From Peronospora farinosa (Eukaryota > Oomycota > Peronosporomycetes > Peronosporales > Peronosporaceae): DNA of 64,000 bases. Location: assembly GCA_947646735.1 (NCBI GenBank), contig CANTFK010000994.1:124001-188000 (forward strand), written 5' to 3'. Under the pieces are notes generated by a model, which saw only the letters and a list, made by a program, of their open reading frames with translations, was not told where the DNA came from and did no database searches. Below, in pieces: positions 42,651-54,064 of this stretch; within the stretch, counting starts at the first letter, position 1, and each line of letters begins with the position of its first letter. The translations under genes and the position numbers were made by a program.

Positions 42651-43893
42651 GTCGTTTTATAAAAACGGACAGCACGATCCTCGAACTCGAGTCTCTTTTG
42701 TGCGTAACTCGAGTCTTAGTGGGGGAGGGCCCCTCACTTCGCTCGGTACTAATGCCACAAAGAGGCAAAGTTGAAATTTTGACACTGATAGTTTAGCAGT
42801 GATCACGATGCCTATAAGTGTCAATAAGGAGGCACTGCAAGAAATGCATGTGCACTTTGACGATAACACTATAGTGTTATCGACAGCGTCGCGTCGACCC
42901 ATGACCGACCTCTTGGAGGTGTCATAGGCGAGCTATATGCTATAAGAGTGAGCGAAGATCAGCGCTTCGTGGATGAGCGATTAGCCATTACGCGTAAAGT
43001 CCGCGACGCAATGGAAAGCGCACAGGACAAGCCAAAACAATATGAGGACCAACATGGTCGCGAAAACAATGATCAGGGGACAAAGTAATGTTACCCTACC
43101 TTAAATGCAATTCTTGTACTTCCTGGTGGTACTACTTAGCTATTGCCCCAATTTACTGAGTCATACGGTGTTCTAGGAGCTGTAGACCTATAGTAGAGGC
43201 TCACTCTCCCACCGTTGATGACGCACCTAGTATTTTACGCGGTTCGTCTGAAATGGTATGTATATCCAAAAGAGATTACATATCCGCAATAGTCTAAATA
43301 GACCGAAGGGACGTCGACAGTAAGTCGAGCGTCGTTGTTGATTAGGCGACGTTACGCCGAAAGGCTTGTGTATACGAGCGAGGCGATAGAGGACTCGGTG
43401 ATCGATAGGACCTCTCGTTTGAAGCGGGTCTCTTATCATCTGTCGCTCGAAAATATCCAAGCGAAGTTTTAGACGGTCATACATCTGATGGTCCTTCAAC
43501 CTCACATTTCGTATATCCGAAGTCAGTCACGAGAATTGACTCGAAAGATCGACCACCTCTCTAATCAGCGCATCGTTCTCCGCCTGCGACTGGACGAACG
43601 CAAATAAGCAGCCGTGATAAGTTGAAATTAAGCGCCACTTTTTTGGATGCCACCTGTGTTTGTGGATGCGGGCGGTACAAGCGCTTCCTTATTGGAAGGC
43701 TGTTGGTTCAACGCCGCGTGAACCAAAGCTTCAAATCCTTGTCCAATGGAAAGGATATCAATATAATATGACTCTTGAAAACTATTTGACGCGTTGCGTG
43801 TCGACGTGCTTAGTCTAGTGTCTGCTTACGAGAAGAAGCGCCAGCTGCACTCGCTTGGCTAGTTCCTGATGGACTAGCAGTAGCGGCGTGTCA
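42651..43893. other. Decayed 3' region of element B
   Basis: No intact frame. Short open frames occur on the minus strand (42657-42902, 43227-43505) and may be parts of the decayed antisense gene, but they show no domain. A perfect 22-bp palindrome (arm CGATAACACTA) lies at 42861-42882. Confidence 0.5.
42861..42882. repeat. Perfect palindrome
   Basis: Two 11-nt arms, CGATAACACTA and its exact complement, with no spacer. Confidence 0.8.
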
Positions 43894-44540
43894 TTAGGAA
43901 TTGGGAGGTACTTCACCGCCACAAACATTTTTCGCACGCGACATAGCGAATCTGACTCGCTGTGACCGCTGTTTCCCTGCATCTGCATGCGGTTTTGTCA
44001 TGGTGCAAGAATTCTGCCTCGTATCCGTCGGCTTTTTCGTTAGCGACCGGAATACGAAAAGTACGATCCAGTACTTTTTCCTGCTTTTTTCATAATACAA
44101 GTCGCTAAATAATCTATTAGAGTCAGTAGTAGCACGCTCTAGAAGCGTCACAATATCCTCACTCGCGTTTAGGCACTCGGATAGCGGTGGATTTATTATC
44201 AAGCCACCACTCTCGTAGCCATTCTCGACGGCGTGCTAGTGAGACCGACTGTGTGGTTAGTGAATCTTTTATCTCACCCTCGGCTGAGGGGTGGGGTCTG
44301 GCTTTCCATTATAGATAGTCAAAAATGCATACAGAGGCGGAAAATTTAGAATCGCCGACCTGCTTTTAAGCCGCGGCTGTTTCTTTCGAAGTGTCGCGCT
44401 TCATATTGGCCGCTGCGCGTAGTAGCGCAGACGACAAGGCGTGACCCTTAGTGTCAGGAAGTATGGTAGCTTCTTTGAAGGTTGGGTGCCTAATATGTAA
44501 TTGACATATGCCCCATCAACGCACTGTGCTCATCACCACC
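43894..44540 (-). pseudogene. Decayed part of element B antisense gene
   Basis: On the minus strand, opposite to gag-pol, several segments look coding in changing frames: HPTFKEATILPDTKGHALSS (about 44490), SLARRREWLREWWLDNK (about 44240), and an open frame 44202-43894 with SECLNASEDIVTLLERATTD and LFSDLYYEKSRKKYW. They are separated by single stops or shifts and follow the antisense ATG frame at 44777. No family recognised. Confidence 0.45.
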
Positions 44541-44597
44541 TTAAGGTGATGGCAGTGGCGCTCTTTCATTGTAGTATTCTACGATAGGAGGCATATC

Positions 44598-44777
44598 TTA
44601 ATCCGCACAATAGTGGGATGGATCTGTGATCTCTGCTGACAAGCTACTATTAGATGCTGGCTGTTTTACAGAGACACTTAGCGACGGCTGCAAGTTTTTG
44701 CGGCGCGTGCGCTTTGTGTTGGTTTGCATGGGTGCCTTTGCAGGCAACCCATGATTCTTACCACGCTTTAGTGGCAT
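44598..44777 (-). CDS. Antisense ORF start of element B (59 aa, basic)
   Basis: A minus-strand ATG frame 56 bp inside the element B 3' LTR, reading inward. MPLKRGKNHGLPAKAP, then TKRTRRKNLQPS, a classic basic nuclear-localisation-like run, then a Ser-rich stretch to TAA. It is the probable N-terminus of the decayed antisense gene continuing to about 43894. Confidence 0.45.
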   Translation of the reverse strand: MPLKRGKNHGLPAKAPMQTNTKRTRRKNLQPSLSVSVKQPASNSSLSAEITDPSHYCAD

Positions 44778-44818
44778 CTTTTTGCTTTTGATCTTTTACA
44801 AAAATGTATAAATAGTCT

Positions 44819-44832
44819 TAAAAGGGGGATGG
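44819..44832 (+). other. Polypurine tract of element B
   Basis: AAAAGGGGGATGG abuts the TGTAAC of the 3' LTR, the normal plus-strand priming site. It fixes the plus orientation of element B. Confidence 0.8.
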
Positions 44833-45379
44833 TGTAACGGGCTAATAGTTACACGAAATCGTTACGTATATGAAACTTAACATGGAGGTCTTAAAGAATA
44901 CGTGGTAAAGAAGGCCTGAGGTACATAAATTTGACCCACCCTCTTTATCGTGATAACAATTGATGACTTCACATTCGACGGGGATGACTCTTAACTGGAA
45001 CACGGTGTCATGATAATGTCACAGAGGGATGTCATCATCGAGCTTATAAAAATGACAAATTCGCACGTAGAATTACGCTTCTAAAGAGACGCGTATTCTA
45101 AGACGGGGTTACACGACAATTGGAATATTATTTCGAAAGCTTACGGTTAGAGTTTTTATATTGCCTATAATGTATTCTTGAAACTTATCTTATAAAAAGG
45201 TATTAAGTATGAGCGTTAAGAGACGGTATTTGGTAATACCGTATATTATCGATTAGGATTCAATAATCGAATTTGCCGTACAAAGTACATCATACACAGA
45301 CGTTTGGACGACACATCGTCTGATAACAAAGTCTGCATATGATAATTACTGTTATAGTAATTATTCTAGTGTAGGGTAC
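44833..45379 (+). repeat. 3' LTR of element B, left piece
   Basis: Starts TGTAACGGGCTAATAGTTACAC, the inverse complement (one mismatch) of the LTR end at 58052-58073. Blocks such as CACATTCGACGGGGATGAC match the 5' LTR. It is cut at 45379, where element C begins, after GGTAC. Confidence 0.75.
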
Positions 45380-46365
45380 TGTGTTGGAGTGGATCTCAAA
45401 CGATGTGAGAGATCCACAAACACACACAGCGCTAGACTGCCGACTTACGGAAGGGGTACCCCGATACCGTGTCGCGTCAACCTTGGGTCTCACCTTGTGT
45501 ACCCGTCTTCTTGACTGGTCTTTCTCCTCGCTAGATGCAGACGACTTATAGACTTGGTCCTTGTATGGAGGGGCTTGGGGGCTTACGAGTGGATATACTT
45601 CGCTCGGACCCGGGGTTTCTTGGGCTCAATCGACTGGATCGAGAGCAATGCACCTGTGACTATGCACCCCTTTCGGTATCTAACGGTTTCTTGGTCCTTG
45701 GACCCCTTTCTCTTGTTCCCCGTAGGGAAACCGCTTCCTGTAGCGGGTCTTGAATGGGTATGAAGCCACAGGCCAAAATACTTCCTGGGGTTCGTTCGAG
45801 CTTGAATCTTACCACACGACTGTCTTCAACGGGGGGGGGGGGGCAAAATAATCCTTTATCCGGAACAGGTGGGTAGATCGAAACAAGTTCGCACTTGAGT
45901 CTTGACACCTCAGACCAACTATCATGAGGTTCAACTTGCGTAGCTTGAGCCGTCTAACACCTACTGACGTCGGGGGCCAAAGGGTATCCCGCTAGGAAGA
46001 GTTGAGGTGACGGAGAAGAGCTTGGAGAGGGGCGCTAAGAGCTGCCACGTGTAATGCAAATCCGAATGTGTTTATTTATCTTATACTTTGTATGCATTTT
46101 CTTGCCCAACCCTGACCCTTCGCTCTGGATATTGCCACGTGTCGACTCTTGGAGAAAGAACTGACTCCTTAGTACCTGTACTTCTTGTAATCTTCGAGGT
46201 TCCGTGTGCCATTTTGCATCCTCGGGCATTGGGCCCTTGTACCCTGGGGCCTCAACTGGCTCTGCACCTCCGGGTCCTTATATTCTTAATGAGTCTGGGG
46301 CCTGGTGTGAGGTTGTGGAGGTGTAAGGCCGTGTTGTGGTCACTCCCACGAGGGAGTGACCGGCA
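45380..46365 (-). repeat. 3' LTR of element C
   Basis: Begins TGTGTTGGAGTGGATCTC and is collinear with 56559 onward as far as GGCCGTGTT (46325-46335). It then adds a perfect hairpin and ends ACCGGCA. Next to it lies a pyrimidine-rich stretch (46366-46392), the complement of a polypurine tract. A G13 homopolymer lies at 45831-45843; the other copy has an A inside this run. It lacks about 45 bp near 45445 that the other copy has. Confidence 0.8.
46338..46361. repeat. Perfect 10-bp-stem hairpin in element C LTR
   Basis: GGTCACTCCC, a 4-nt ACGA loop, GGGAGTGACC. A near-copy (TCGG loop, one stem mismatch) is at 57806-57829. Confidence 0.85.
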
Positions 46366-46523
46366 ATTCTCTTGCCCCCTATTCCTATTTCCTTTGTGCT
46401 CTGATTTCCTTGGCACTTCTCCACAGCTGTCCCCTGCGCGCTGGTCTTCCAAATTGCGGCAAGACCCCGTGCACCCTTGTCCTGCCTTTTTAAATTAACA
46501 GTAAGTGGCCTTGTGTCGGTCGG

Positions 46524-48723
46524 ATGGTTGCGTTTATCAGCTCACAAGTCTTGCATTTACCAGTGACCTCTCGTAATCCTTTCAACGAGTCCCAAGCATC
46601 TGACCGTCGGCCTTTTCCCGCGCTTCCTGGACCTGATCCTGACGAGGTCGCTCCGACCGTAGACCTTATCGGGGAACCCCCAAATTATCTGGAGGTCGAT
46701 CAAGCTTACGAAGTCCTACGTATTGCGGTGGGACGGGCACAGTCCATGGAGGCCCTCGTCGAGGAATACAGGGTCCTCCAACGGGCTTACCAGGTAGAAC
46801 ATCTCCGGGCCGCGGAGTTACAGCGCCGCGTAGACAATATCATGGAATTCGAGGTGGCCCATGCGCCCCGGATACGAGATTCGGCCAGGAATCTGGTCCA
46901 CGAACACGAAGTAGACCAGTTGGCTATCGACGAGGGTCGGGATGAACTCGCCCAACAGTTGGACAACTCCCAGGAAGTGGAAGAGTCTCGATACCAGATC
47001 AAGTACTGTCGGACCAGTACAACAAGGCTGTGGAAATACCCGTGGGCCGAGATTGAGCCGCTGGAGTCCAATTTGGACGCAATTCACAGTCCCCAAGCAC
47101 TGTCAAAACAAGTGTCGGTACTCCAGAGATAGATGGCCAACTACAAGAGTCGCGTTAAAAAAACCTCCTCCGGGAACGACACCAGCTGCAGATACAGCTG
47201 AAGGTGGCTTAAGGTACTGCGGCAAAATCGACTCCGTCCACGACCGGAGCCCGGAGCTCCAGAACGATGAAAAGATCGGGTTCGCCTTCTGCCAAGGTTC
47301 GGGCCCCTCCTAAGTCGAAGAAGCGGAAATACACCCATCCTCCAGGGTCATACAAGACAGGGTCTAGCATTAGTGACGAATCATTGTTCGCCGCAATGGC
47401 CAAGTCGCGGGCCTCCAGTCGTCCTCCGGGCATGTACCCTCTACTGTTACATTCGGCCCAGAGGTCATAGACCTGTCAAATAAGACCAAGTCTAAGACTC
47501 CCACTCGATCCTCGAAGTCTCTGTCACCTCGTACCTCCCGCACAGCTTCTCGTTCGTCAAAGAAAAAAAGGGCCCATACAGCGTACTCAGACGAGTTCTT
47601 GGAAATTTTTGGTCCGGACTCTGAGACTGAGAGCGACGAGTCTAGCAACGCCAAGAGGAAGCCACCGGCCAAAGGTGCAGCTGGTTAGGGTCGCCTTAAG
47701 GTCCCCGCCGCAAGCACCCGCCGTCAAGGGTCCTGCACCAACATCCGAGGGTCCTAGAAGCAAGGGTCCAGCCATCAAGGGTCCTGCACCAACATCCAAG
47801 GGTCCCAGCCGTCAGGGTCCCGCCCGTGAAGATCCTTTAGACCATAACATCCAGGGCTCCTCCATTTCTGGTTATGCGAAACCCAGCACGTTCGCCGTGG
47901 AAGACGCTTCTCCCTGGTCAGTTTTACAGGAAAAGGCCCTCATTATCACCCAGCTGACGCCAGAGGATCTTAAATTCAAGGGTTCGCTTCCACTGTCTTG
48001 GATGGGTGCTTCTGATGACCAGAAGTGTCGAAGCCCCCCAGTCTGAGCAGAGGCCTCATGAAGGACTCTCAAAGTCAACTTTTGATGATATTGCGTCCTT
48101 GGGCCCAGGGGGTCGTGACCGTAAATCCTATTTCTTTCTCGGTGTACGGCTGGTTTATCGACCTCATGAAGCTCCATGACGCTTACGTCGACGCGTCACG
48201 CCAGAGTCCATGGAAAGACCAACACCGCCTCCCTCTCTCTGCTGAACTTCGTACGAAGAGCCAATACGCCTCTCGGCTCTTCAATGCGAGGAAGAAACGG
48301 CGGACCAAGGCTGCGAGGGGTTGGATGGAAGTGCTTGAGAAGGTCTTGTAAGGGATGAAGGCCGTTCACTATGACCAGGAAGTTCTTTTTGACCCCTACT
48401 TCCAACCCATAATTCCGACCCGTCAGCTGACTGTTTGGTATCCAATTGTCACAAAGGAGGATCCTCATTTGGGTTTGTTGGAGGCGTTGCAGACAGCAGA
48501 CGACACTGCACCCTGGCGCGTGCTCTATCGTACGAACATTCAGGAGCACCCCGCCTTTCAGATCCCTCGTCTTTCTGACAAATTTCGCACGAGCAACAAT
48601 GCGCAGAATACTTATTCAGTCAGCTTTCCACGTATCCGTAATAGTCGTTCCACTCCAATGCTTCTCCCAGTAACTTCACACTCTTTTTCTTTGATCCTGC
48701 ACACTAGTACCCTGGTACCCTGA
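46524..48723 (+). pseudogene. Antisense gene of element C (about 700 codons, frames broken)
   Basis: Plus-strand coding-like sequence opposite to gag-pol, starting about 160 bp inside the 3' LTR. The first frame (46524-47132, 202 aa) is a long coiled coil: LVEEYRVLQRAYQVEHLRAA, QRRVDNIMEFEVAH, ELAQQLDNSQEVEESR. Later frames give KSKKRKYTHPPGSYKTG, a Ser/Lys-rich SRSSKKKRAHTAYSDEF with DSETESDESS, tandem KGPAPTSKGP-like repeats (47715-47825), and a folded-looking C-terminus (NPISFSVYGWFIDLMKLHDA, YFQPIIPTRQLTVWYPIV). Stops and shifts break it at about 47130, 47460, 47690, 48045 and 48350. The composition suggests a nuclear protein. No known family recognised. Confidence 0.5.
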
Positions 48724-48884
48724 GACCGTGTATCCCCGGAGTATTGTGATGCTCTCGAACATGTAACTTGACCCATTTGTAAATGTATAACAAATATCGC
48801 CTCCTTCTTGCATTATCTTGGCCTTCCCAAATGAAAATTATCCCCACTACTCCTCATGACTCTACATTTCCTCGAATTGGTTTC

Positions 48885-49210
48885 GAGTAGCCTGCCTGCG
48901 CTCATAGTCCCTAAGCAATCCTCCGCAGTTGAGGTCCACCTCATCCACCCATGATGTGTCAGGATATCCTTTCCACTGTACCAGGTATTCACACTAGATA
49001 CGTCCGTACCGAGTTTTTCTTCCAATACGTATGTTTAGAATTTTTTTCTCTTCGTATTCGTCATCTTCCAATTCCGCAATCCAACTTTCGTCTGGCAATA
49101 GAGCCTCATCAAATCCACCCGGTCCGCTTCGTCTACCACCAATGCCGTATACGGCCTATCCAAGTATCGCCGGACCAGCTTCAATTTGAAATGTGTATTA
49201 TCGGTTATAT
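48885..49210 (-). pseudogene. Element C chromodomain and preceding integrase tail
   Basis: Minus strand: RRYLDRPYTALVVDEADRVD, then DESWIAELEDDEYEEKKILN, one stop, then EYLVQWKGYPDTSWVDEVDL, a clear chromodomain core at about 48930-48990. It lies downstream of integrase as in chromoviruses. Confidence 0.75.
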
Positions 49211-49590
49211 ACGGTAGTATGTTTCACTGATGTCTAAAAGAACGGCGTAGTCACCCTCAGTTCCCTCACACGGATTCGCCCTAGCCCATAGGCGTGCCAG
49301 CTTGTAAGCATAGCCCTCCTTGTACCGGTACAAGTATAACCATACTTAAACTCTACTTCAATATTGCTATCAACCACCTCCTCATTGTGGGCCTGGGCTC
49401 GCCTTTCCATCGCCGATCGTAATAATTCGTAAAATTGTTCTTTCGCTCAGCGATACTGACGTTGCACGCTATATCGCCATCGGCAGGGTTCACATTCACG
49501 CCGCTTGGTGCTGCCCTACGGTATGGTGGATTCTAGAGTACTTCGGGCGTCCCTGCCATATACCAAAAAGAACGACGTTTTCTTTCGGAT

Positions 49591-50380
49591 TCAACCCTGT
49601 GCCGTATTCAGCGCGAAAGTGAGCCTTTCTGCATAGGCATTCCAGTCTTTCTGACCCACCTCTGACACATAGATTTGTATGGACCGTGTGATAGTCTGTA
49701 CCTTTCTCTCTGCTGTGCCGTTGACCTGTGGTCGATACGGTATAGTAGCTCGCTGTTTCTGTACAATCGTGCAGTTGAAGGCGCGAAAGAAATCTGACAT
49801 GAAACTGGGTTCTTTGTCGTGCCGGATCGCCTCACTGGCCCCACACCGACGAAACACGCACTTTTCGTATCCTTCTAAAACGGTTTGGGCTGACCTAGAG
49901 GAGCTGGCCTTGGCAATAACATATCTTGTAAACAGATTCACCCAAATCAACAGCTCCGGATTACCCTTAAATGACTTAAGTAAATATGGGATGTGATCCA
50001 TCGCGATAACTTGGAGCGGGTAGGTAGCTTGAATATCTCCTGAGGTCCTCCCTCGCAAGGTGGGCCCACCTTTGCCAGTTTCACAGTCCACGCAAGTGCC
50101 AACATAGCGCTGAACACTCCGGAATAAGCCTTTCCTATGGAAATGTTCCGGATCCGTTGGTATGTACGGTCAATTCCCTGGTGTCCCCCTTCTAGACTAG
50201 TATGGTAGTGGTGGAGAAAGTCTTGTTGTAGACTTTCAGGTATAACTAGCCGAATTAACCTATCACGGTCCCCGTCGGTTATTACTTGGTAATTGCAGTA
50301 CAAAATAAGTCCTTCATCACCCAAAGCGTAGTTCATCTCAATCTTTCCACACGTAGATGCCACCTCTGCTGATGAACTAC
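49591..50380 (-). pseudogene. Element C integrase
   Basis: Zinc domain across a frameshift: HHYHTSLEGGHQGIDRTYQR (50180-50240), then RYVGTCVDCETGKGG. The core in the frame ending at 49591 has D (VIAMDHIPYL), D (IRHDKEPSFMSDFF) and E (VNGTAERKVQTITRSIQ), so the DDE triad is present. Joined to the chromodomain region through about 400 bp of decayed sequence. Confidence 0.85.
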
Positions 50381-50599
50381 TCCAATTATCCCGTAGATAT
50401 ACCTTTAAATCACGTATCCACATCTCTTCATCTTGGGCTGCTGCAATTCGCTCGATCCTTACCCGTTGCACTACTTCCTCCTGCAAGACTTCCGTCGGCA
50501 TTCTGGCTAGGGACCGAGACGTCGTAACAGCTGTAACTCGCAGTGCAGAGTTTTGGTCCTTGGGTACTAAAATCTCAGGTAGACGATTAATTGCTTCGA

Positions 50600-51045
50600 G
50601 GTCCTTGAACTCTTCTTCCGGTACCCTGTTGCTGGTGCATGGCCGCGTTAGCAAGTCGGTCTGCACTTTGATTCCATTCGCGCTTCATGTGTAGAAACTT
50701 ATGAACAGGCCAGAACCTGAGTTTTTCCAGGGCCTTCGATCGTCGTGCTGCCAGGCCTTGCGCCTTACACTCGATTTCTCCTCGCATCTGTCGAACGACC
50801 AGGTTAGAATCTCCACATAACACCAAACACCTACGCTCTAAATTCTCCACTAGAAGGAAGCATAACAATAGGCCCTCATACTCTGCCTCATTTACTGTTG
50901 CTTCAATAAATTATCGGGAAGCAGCGCCGACCACAGTTTATCCTGGGAGTTGCCACACCATAGCACTGCAGGCCCCTCCTCCACGCTTAACTCGTGCAGA
51001 CCCATCAAAACTGAACACATAGAGGCTTTGCTCAGGCTCAACCGT
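50600..51045 (-). pseudogene. Second (extra) RNase H domain of element C
   Basis: After a frameshift near 51050 the minus strand reads LYVFSFDGSARVKRGGGACS, two stops, then VNEAEYEGLLLCFLLVE, CLVLCGDSNLVVRQMRGEI and KREWNQSADRLANAAMHQQ. All four catalytic acidic positions of an RNase HI (D of DGSAR, E of NEAE, D of GDSN, D of SADR) are present. This lies between the normal Gypsy RNase H and integrase, the layout of dual-RNase H elements. Confidence 0.82.
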
Positions 51046-51099
51046 AGGGGGAACCACCGTGATAGTTTGGCGCGGGTGTTTTCCCTCCTAGGGGCAATC

Positions 51100-51419
51100 G
51101 AGGACAAGATGGAGTCCACGTTTTCGCGAGGAGTTATGCTGGCTGCTAATGTCCCCAGTATTTCATCCTCGCCCCGCTTACACTTGACCACTTCTAACGT
51201 CCATTGATAAAGGAGTGCAGCCCAATTTACAAGGCGGCCTTGGAGACCTGGTGAACGGACCAACCTTGCTAACGTGGAGTGTCGAGTTAAGATCTTGATT
51301 GGACGTGTAACCAGCAATGTATAGTAGAGGTACAATATCCGCAATAATGCTAGCACCTCCTTGTCCACCAAGCCATTATTAATCTCCTTAGGCTTCAATG
51401 TCCGACTCGTGATAGTCAC
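51100..51419 (-). pseudogene. Element C Gypsy-type RNase H
   Basis: SRTLKPKEINNGLVDKEVLA, LYLYYTLLVTRPIKILTRHS, LQGRLVNWAALLYQWTLEVV and EDEILGTLAASITP form the ordinary RNase H-like connection domain after RT. Confidence 0.85.
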
Positions 51420-51549
51420 TGGTTATATATACACCTTCGTACTCCTGTACAAGAGACACCGAGATGGCCCACTCACCAGCATAGACGATAATGCCAGGTT
51501 CCCGGTCTGGATCGAAATGGTGGAGGATTGGGGCAGTGAAGATCTTATT

Positions 51550-52450
51550 CTATAACATAGCAAATGCCACCTGCACCCGGGCCCATCGGCCCTCCTCCTG
51601 GCCATCTTCCTGTATGTCCCCAGTCCTACTTATCCGGCGTCGTAATACGTGATAATCCACTTCCCTTTGTTCGTACGTTATGGGCGCATAAATGGCGTAG
51701 TCTTCTAAGAACCGACTATAGTAGTTGAGACTTCCGATAAACTGCTGCATAGCTTTTAGGGTGGTGGGCAACGGTAAATCCACCAAGGATTGGAGTTACT
51801 TAGGGTGGGCCTCCAACCCTTCCGCCGATACTTGGTGGCCGAGGTAATCAAAAGGCAATCTACCTTCGACAGCCCCATGAGCTCTTGACCGCGCTGATTG
51901 ATAAGTTCCCCTTGTCACACACATCCAAAAGTCGTTCCACTTTTACGCATAAGTCATCCCATGACTCCGAGGTCACCAAATTGTCGTCGATATAGGATTT
52001 ACGTCCTAATATAGACTTCTTGAGATCCACTTCGGGATGGCCTTTTTCGAACAGGTCCTCTTGCTTGTCAGAGCTGGGCTATGAGGAAATCGTGAATTCC
52101 ATATAAAGCATTATTAACAGCCGCTGATAGATCTGGGGCGCGTTATGTATTCCAAACGGCATTCCTTTCCACTAGAACGACCCAAACGGAGTCACAAACG
52201 CTGAAATCAAACGATCCCTAGCAGTCATACTAACTACCCAAAAACCACCGGCCATAACCAGCGAGCAATATCATAGGGCTTTATTTAAATCTTCCAACAT
52301 TCGCTAACGAGAGGAATAAAAATCACCACGAGATGTGTCATCTCGTTCACCATCCGGTAATAGATACACAACCTTATATCCACTCCAATCTTCTTGACGA
52401 TGATTACAATTGGGCTGTCTCATGGGGAGGTAGAATGCTGGATAATCTTA
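51550..52450 (-). pseudogene. Element C reverse transcriptase remnant
   Basis: Motif C SYIDDNLVTSES at 51966-51998 (minus), then DDLCVKVERLLDVCDKGNLS, YLGHQVSAEGLEAHPK and LPLPTTLKAMQQFIGSLNYY. Upstream motifs are present in broken frames (GMPFGIHN-like at about 52150). At least five stops or shifts. Confidence 0.8.
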
Positions 52451-53689
52451 GACTACAACAGGCCCTTGATTAGGTCCGACAGCTTCTCCCTAAACTGAGG
52501 GGCCACTTTCCGTACACGTTGGGCGATAGGCCGTGCATTTCCCACATCGATGTCGCACACCGCTCCTTGGGCTGCCGGTGGTAACGCGTTGCCTTTTCAC
52601 ATCAACAGATGCCGTTTCTGCCAAATGATCTTGCGGAGACGGCCCACTTGCTCCTTTGAAGTTACACCAGGGTCTGGAATTTGGATATCTTCCATCGTGA
52701 CTTCGTCTAGATGGGGCGACCTCAGGGATAATCGACCAGTTTTTGTCAATATTTTCCGCGCATAGCTCTCCACTCTCGTGGACCCAGACCTAGTCATCGG
52801 CTATATTTGCATCGGCTCCATTATCTTGTTGGCCCTCCGCGATTGGACCTTATCCGTCCCGAACTCGTCAATTCTTGGGGCTTTTTTGCTCAGGCTGACT
52901 TCTGCTGGTTGGTTCCCGTCAAAAGTATCTTCTACTACCTTCGGGTCAGGCAGTGCTGACTAGGGGCTTTTCGGATGAGCACCCCGCACTGTAGTAATCA
53001 CTGAGTCTTGGGACCCTGTTCGTAACAATTTTTTTTCTGGGGTCTTATACTGGGGTTTTTCGATCATGTGACCTCGGTATTCTTCTTCTTAAAAGAAATC
53101 GGAGTCTTCTTCGTCAGTTGTAGCTTGGTAGGATAGGTTTTGTCATTCAGCATACCTCCTGGAACCTACTGACACGAATCTTTGAGATCGAGAAACCCGA
53201 TCCTTAGTTAGCCAAATACCCAGTTTAGTATCTTCATGCAGAATTAAATTATTTTCACTAACATTGGTGACCCTTAAATACTGGTATCGTCTATACCCAT
53301 GTCACCCATCGGTCTCCACGGGTAATCCATAATTTCCAATGGTCGGATACAAACCTCTTCAACGGAACCTCCACGTACTTGTCACTGACAGATTCACATA
53401 CTGGCCCAGTTTCGCTTCCAAAATATATCCGCTATACAAGGTCTTGCGACCTGTCATCTGGATTCGCACTTCATCTAGTAAGTAAATAGTTCTATATGCC
53501 ATGTCCAATCGTATTCCGGCTGGCACTATAACATCTATTCCAAAAGTTCATCCTGACCAACCAGGGAACCAACCCATACATCGAAATAACATACCTGTAT
53601 CCAATTCAGCGTTATCTTCACTTTTTTCCGTCCTTCCGTACTTCTTCAATAGTCACACACTCTTGTCTCTCGCTCGTATCGATTTAGCA
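52451..53689 (-). pseudogene. Decayed RT N-terminal/protease-RT spacer of element C
   Basis: No long frame. A minus-strand segment near 52600-52790 (VESYARKILTKTGRLSLRSP) resembles pre-RT spacer sequence. Otherwise only traces. Confidence 0.45.
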
Positions 53690-53830
53690 GCCTACCTTAC
53701 GAGCAAAGGCGGTATCCAAAATAGATACCTCGGCACCGGAATCGAAGAGCAGATTTGCGCGAGTATTGTTGACCTTCCCAGAGGCCTTGGCCTGCTTAAA
53801 CGACTTTTTTGGGGCATGATGTTTCCAATA
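53690..53830 (-). pseudogene. Element C retropepsin core
   Basis: Minus strand NTRANLLFDSGAEVSILDTA with the catalytic Asp in DSGA at 53731-53743, then FARKVGC and a stop. The flanks are out of frame. Confidence 0.75.
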
Positions 53831-54064
53831 TCCTCTTAACTCTCCCGGCTATAAAACTCCAGTATCATCACCGGCTCTTCCCGTGTATATTCATCGGATA
53901 TACGTGCATTGGCCACAACAGCAACAGAATTAATACAAAAGTCCGATGTATTCCAACCAATTCTTTTTCCTTAACGAAACTCTCCACCGGATGCTTCTCC
54001 ACAAATGCATAAGTGTAGCAATCAGAACGCTCGGCTCGTACCAGATTCAAACCTGGCAATCGTC

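Larger units (their letters stand above)
39724..45379 (+). mobile_element. Element B, continuation (pol, 3' region, start of 3' LTR)
   Basis: After element A, the element B pol resumes on the plus strand: pre-RT spacer (39724-40223), RT, RNase H and integrase remnants (to about 42650). A decayed 3' region with antisense frames follows, then a polypurine tract and the beginning of the 3' LTR at 44833, which is cut by element C at 45380. Confidence 0.85.

Noticed and set aside
46524..47132. Gag of a separate plus-strand element whose 5' LTR is 45380-46365
   Set aside because: The primer-binding site lies next to the right LTR and all protease, RT, RNase H and integrase motifs between the LTRs are on the minus strand. 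A plus-strand gag would leave element C with a gag on the wrong strand, whereas a minus-strand gag-like frame and zinc region exist.
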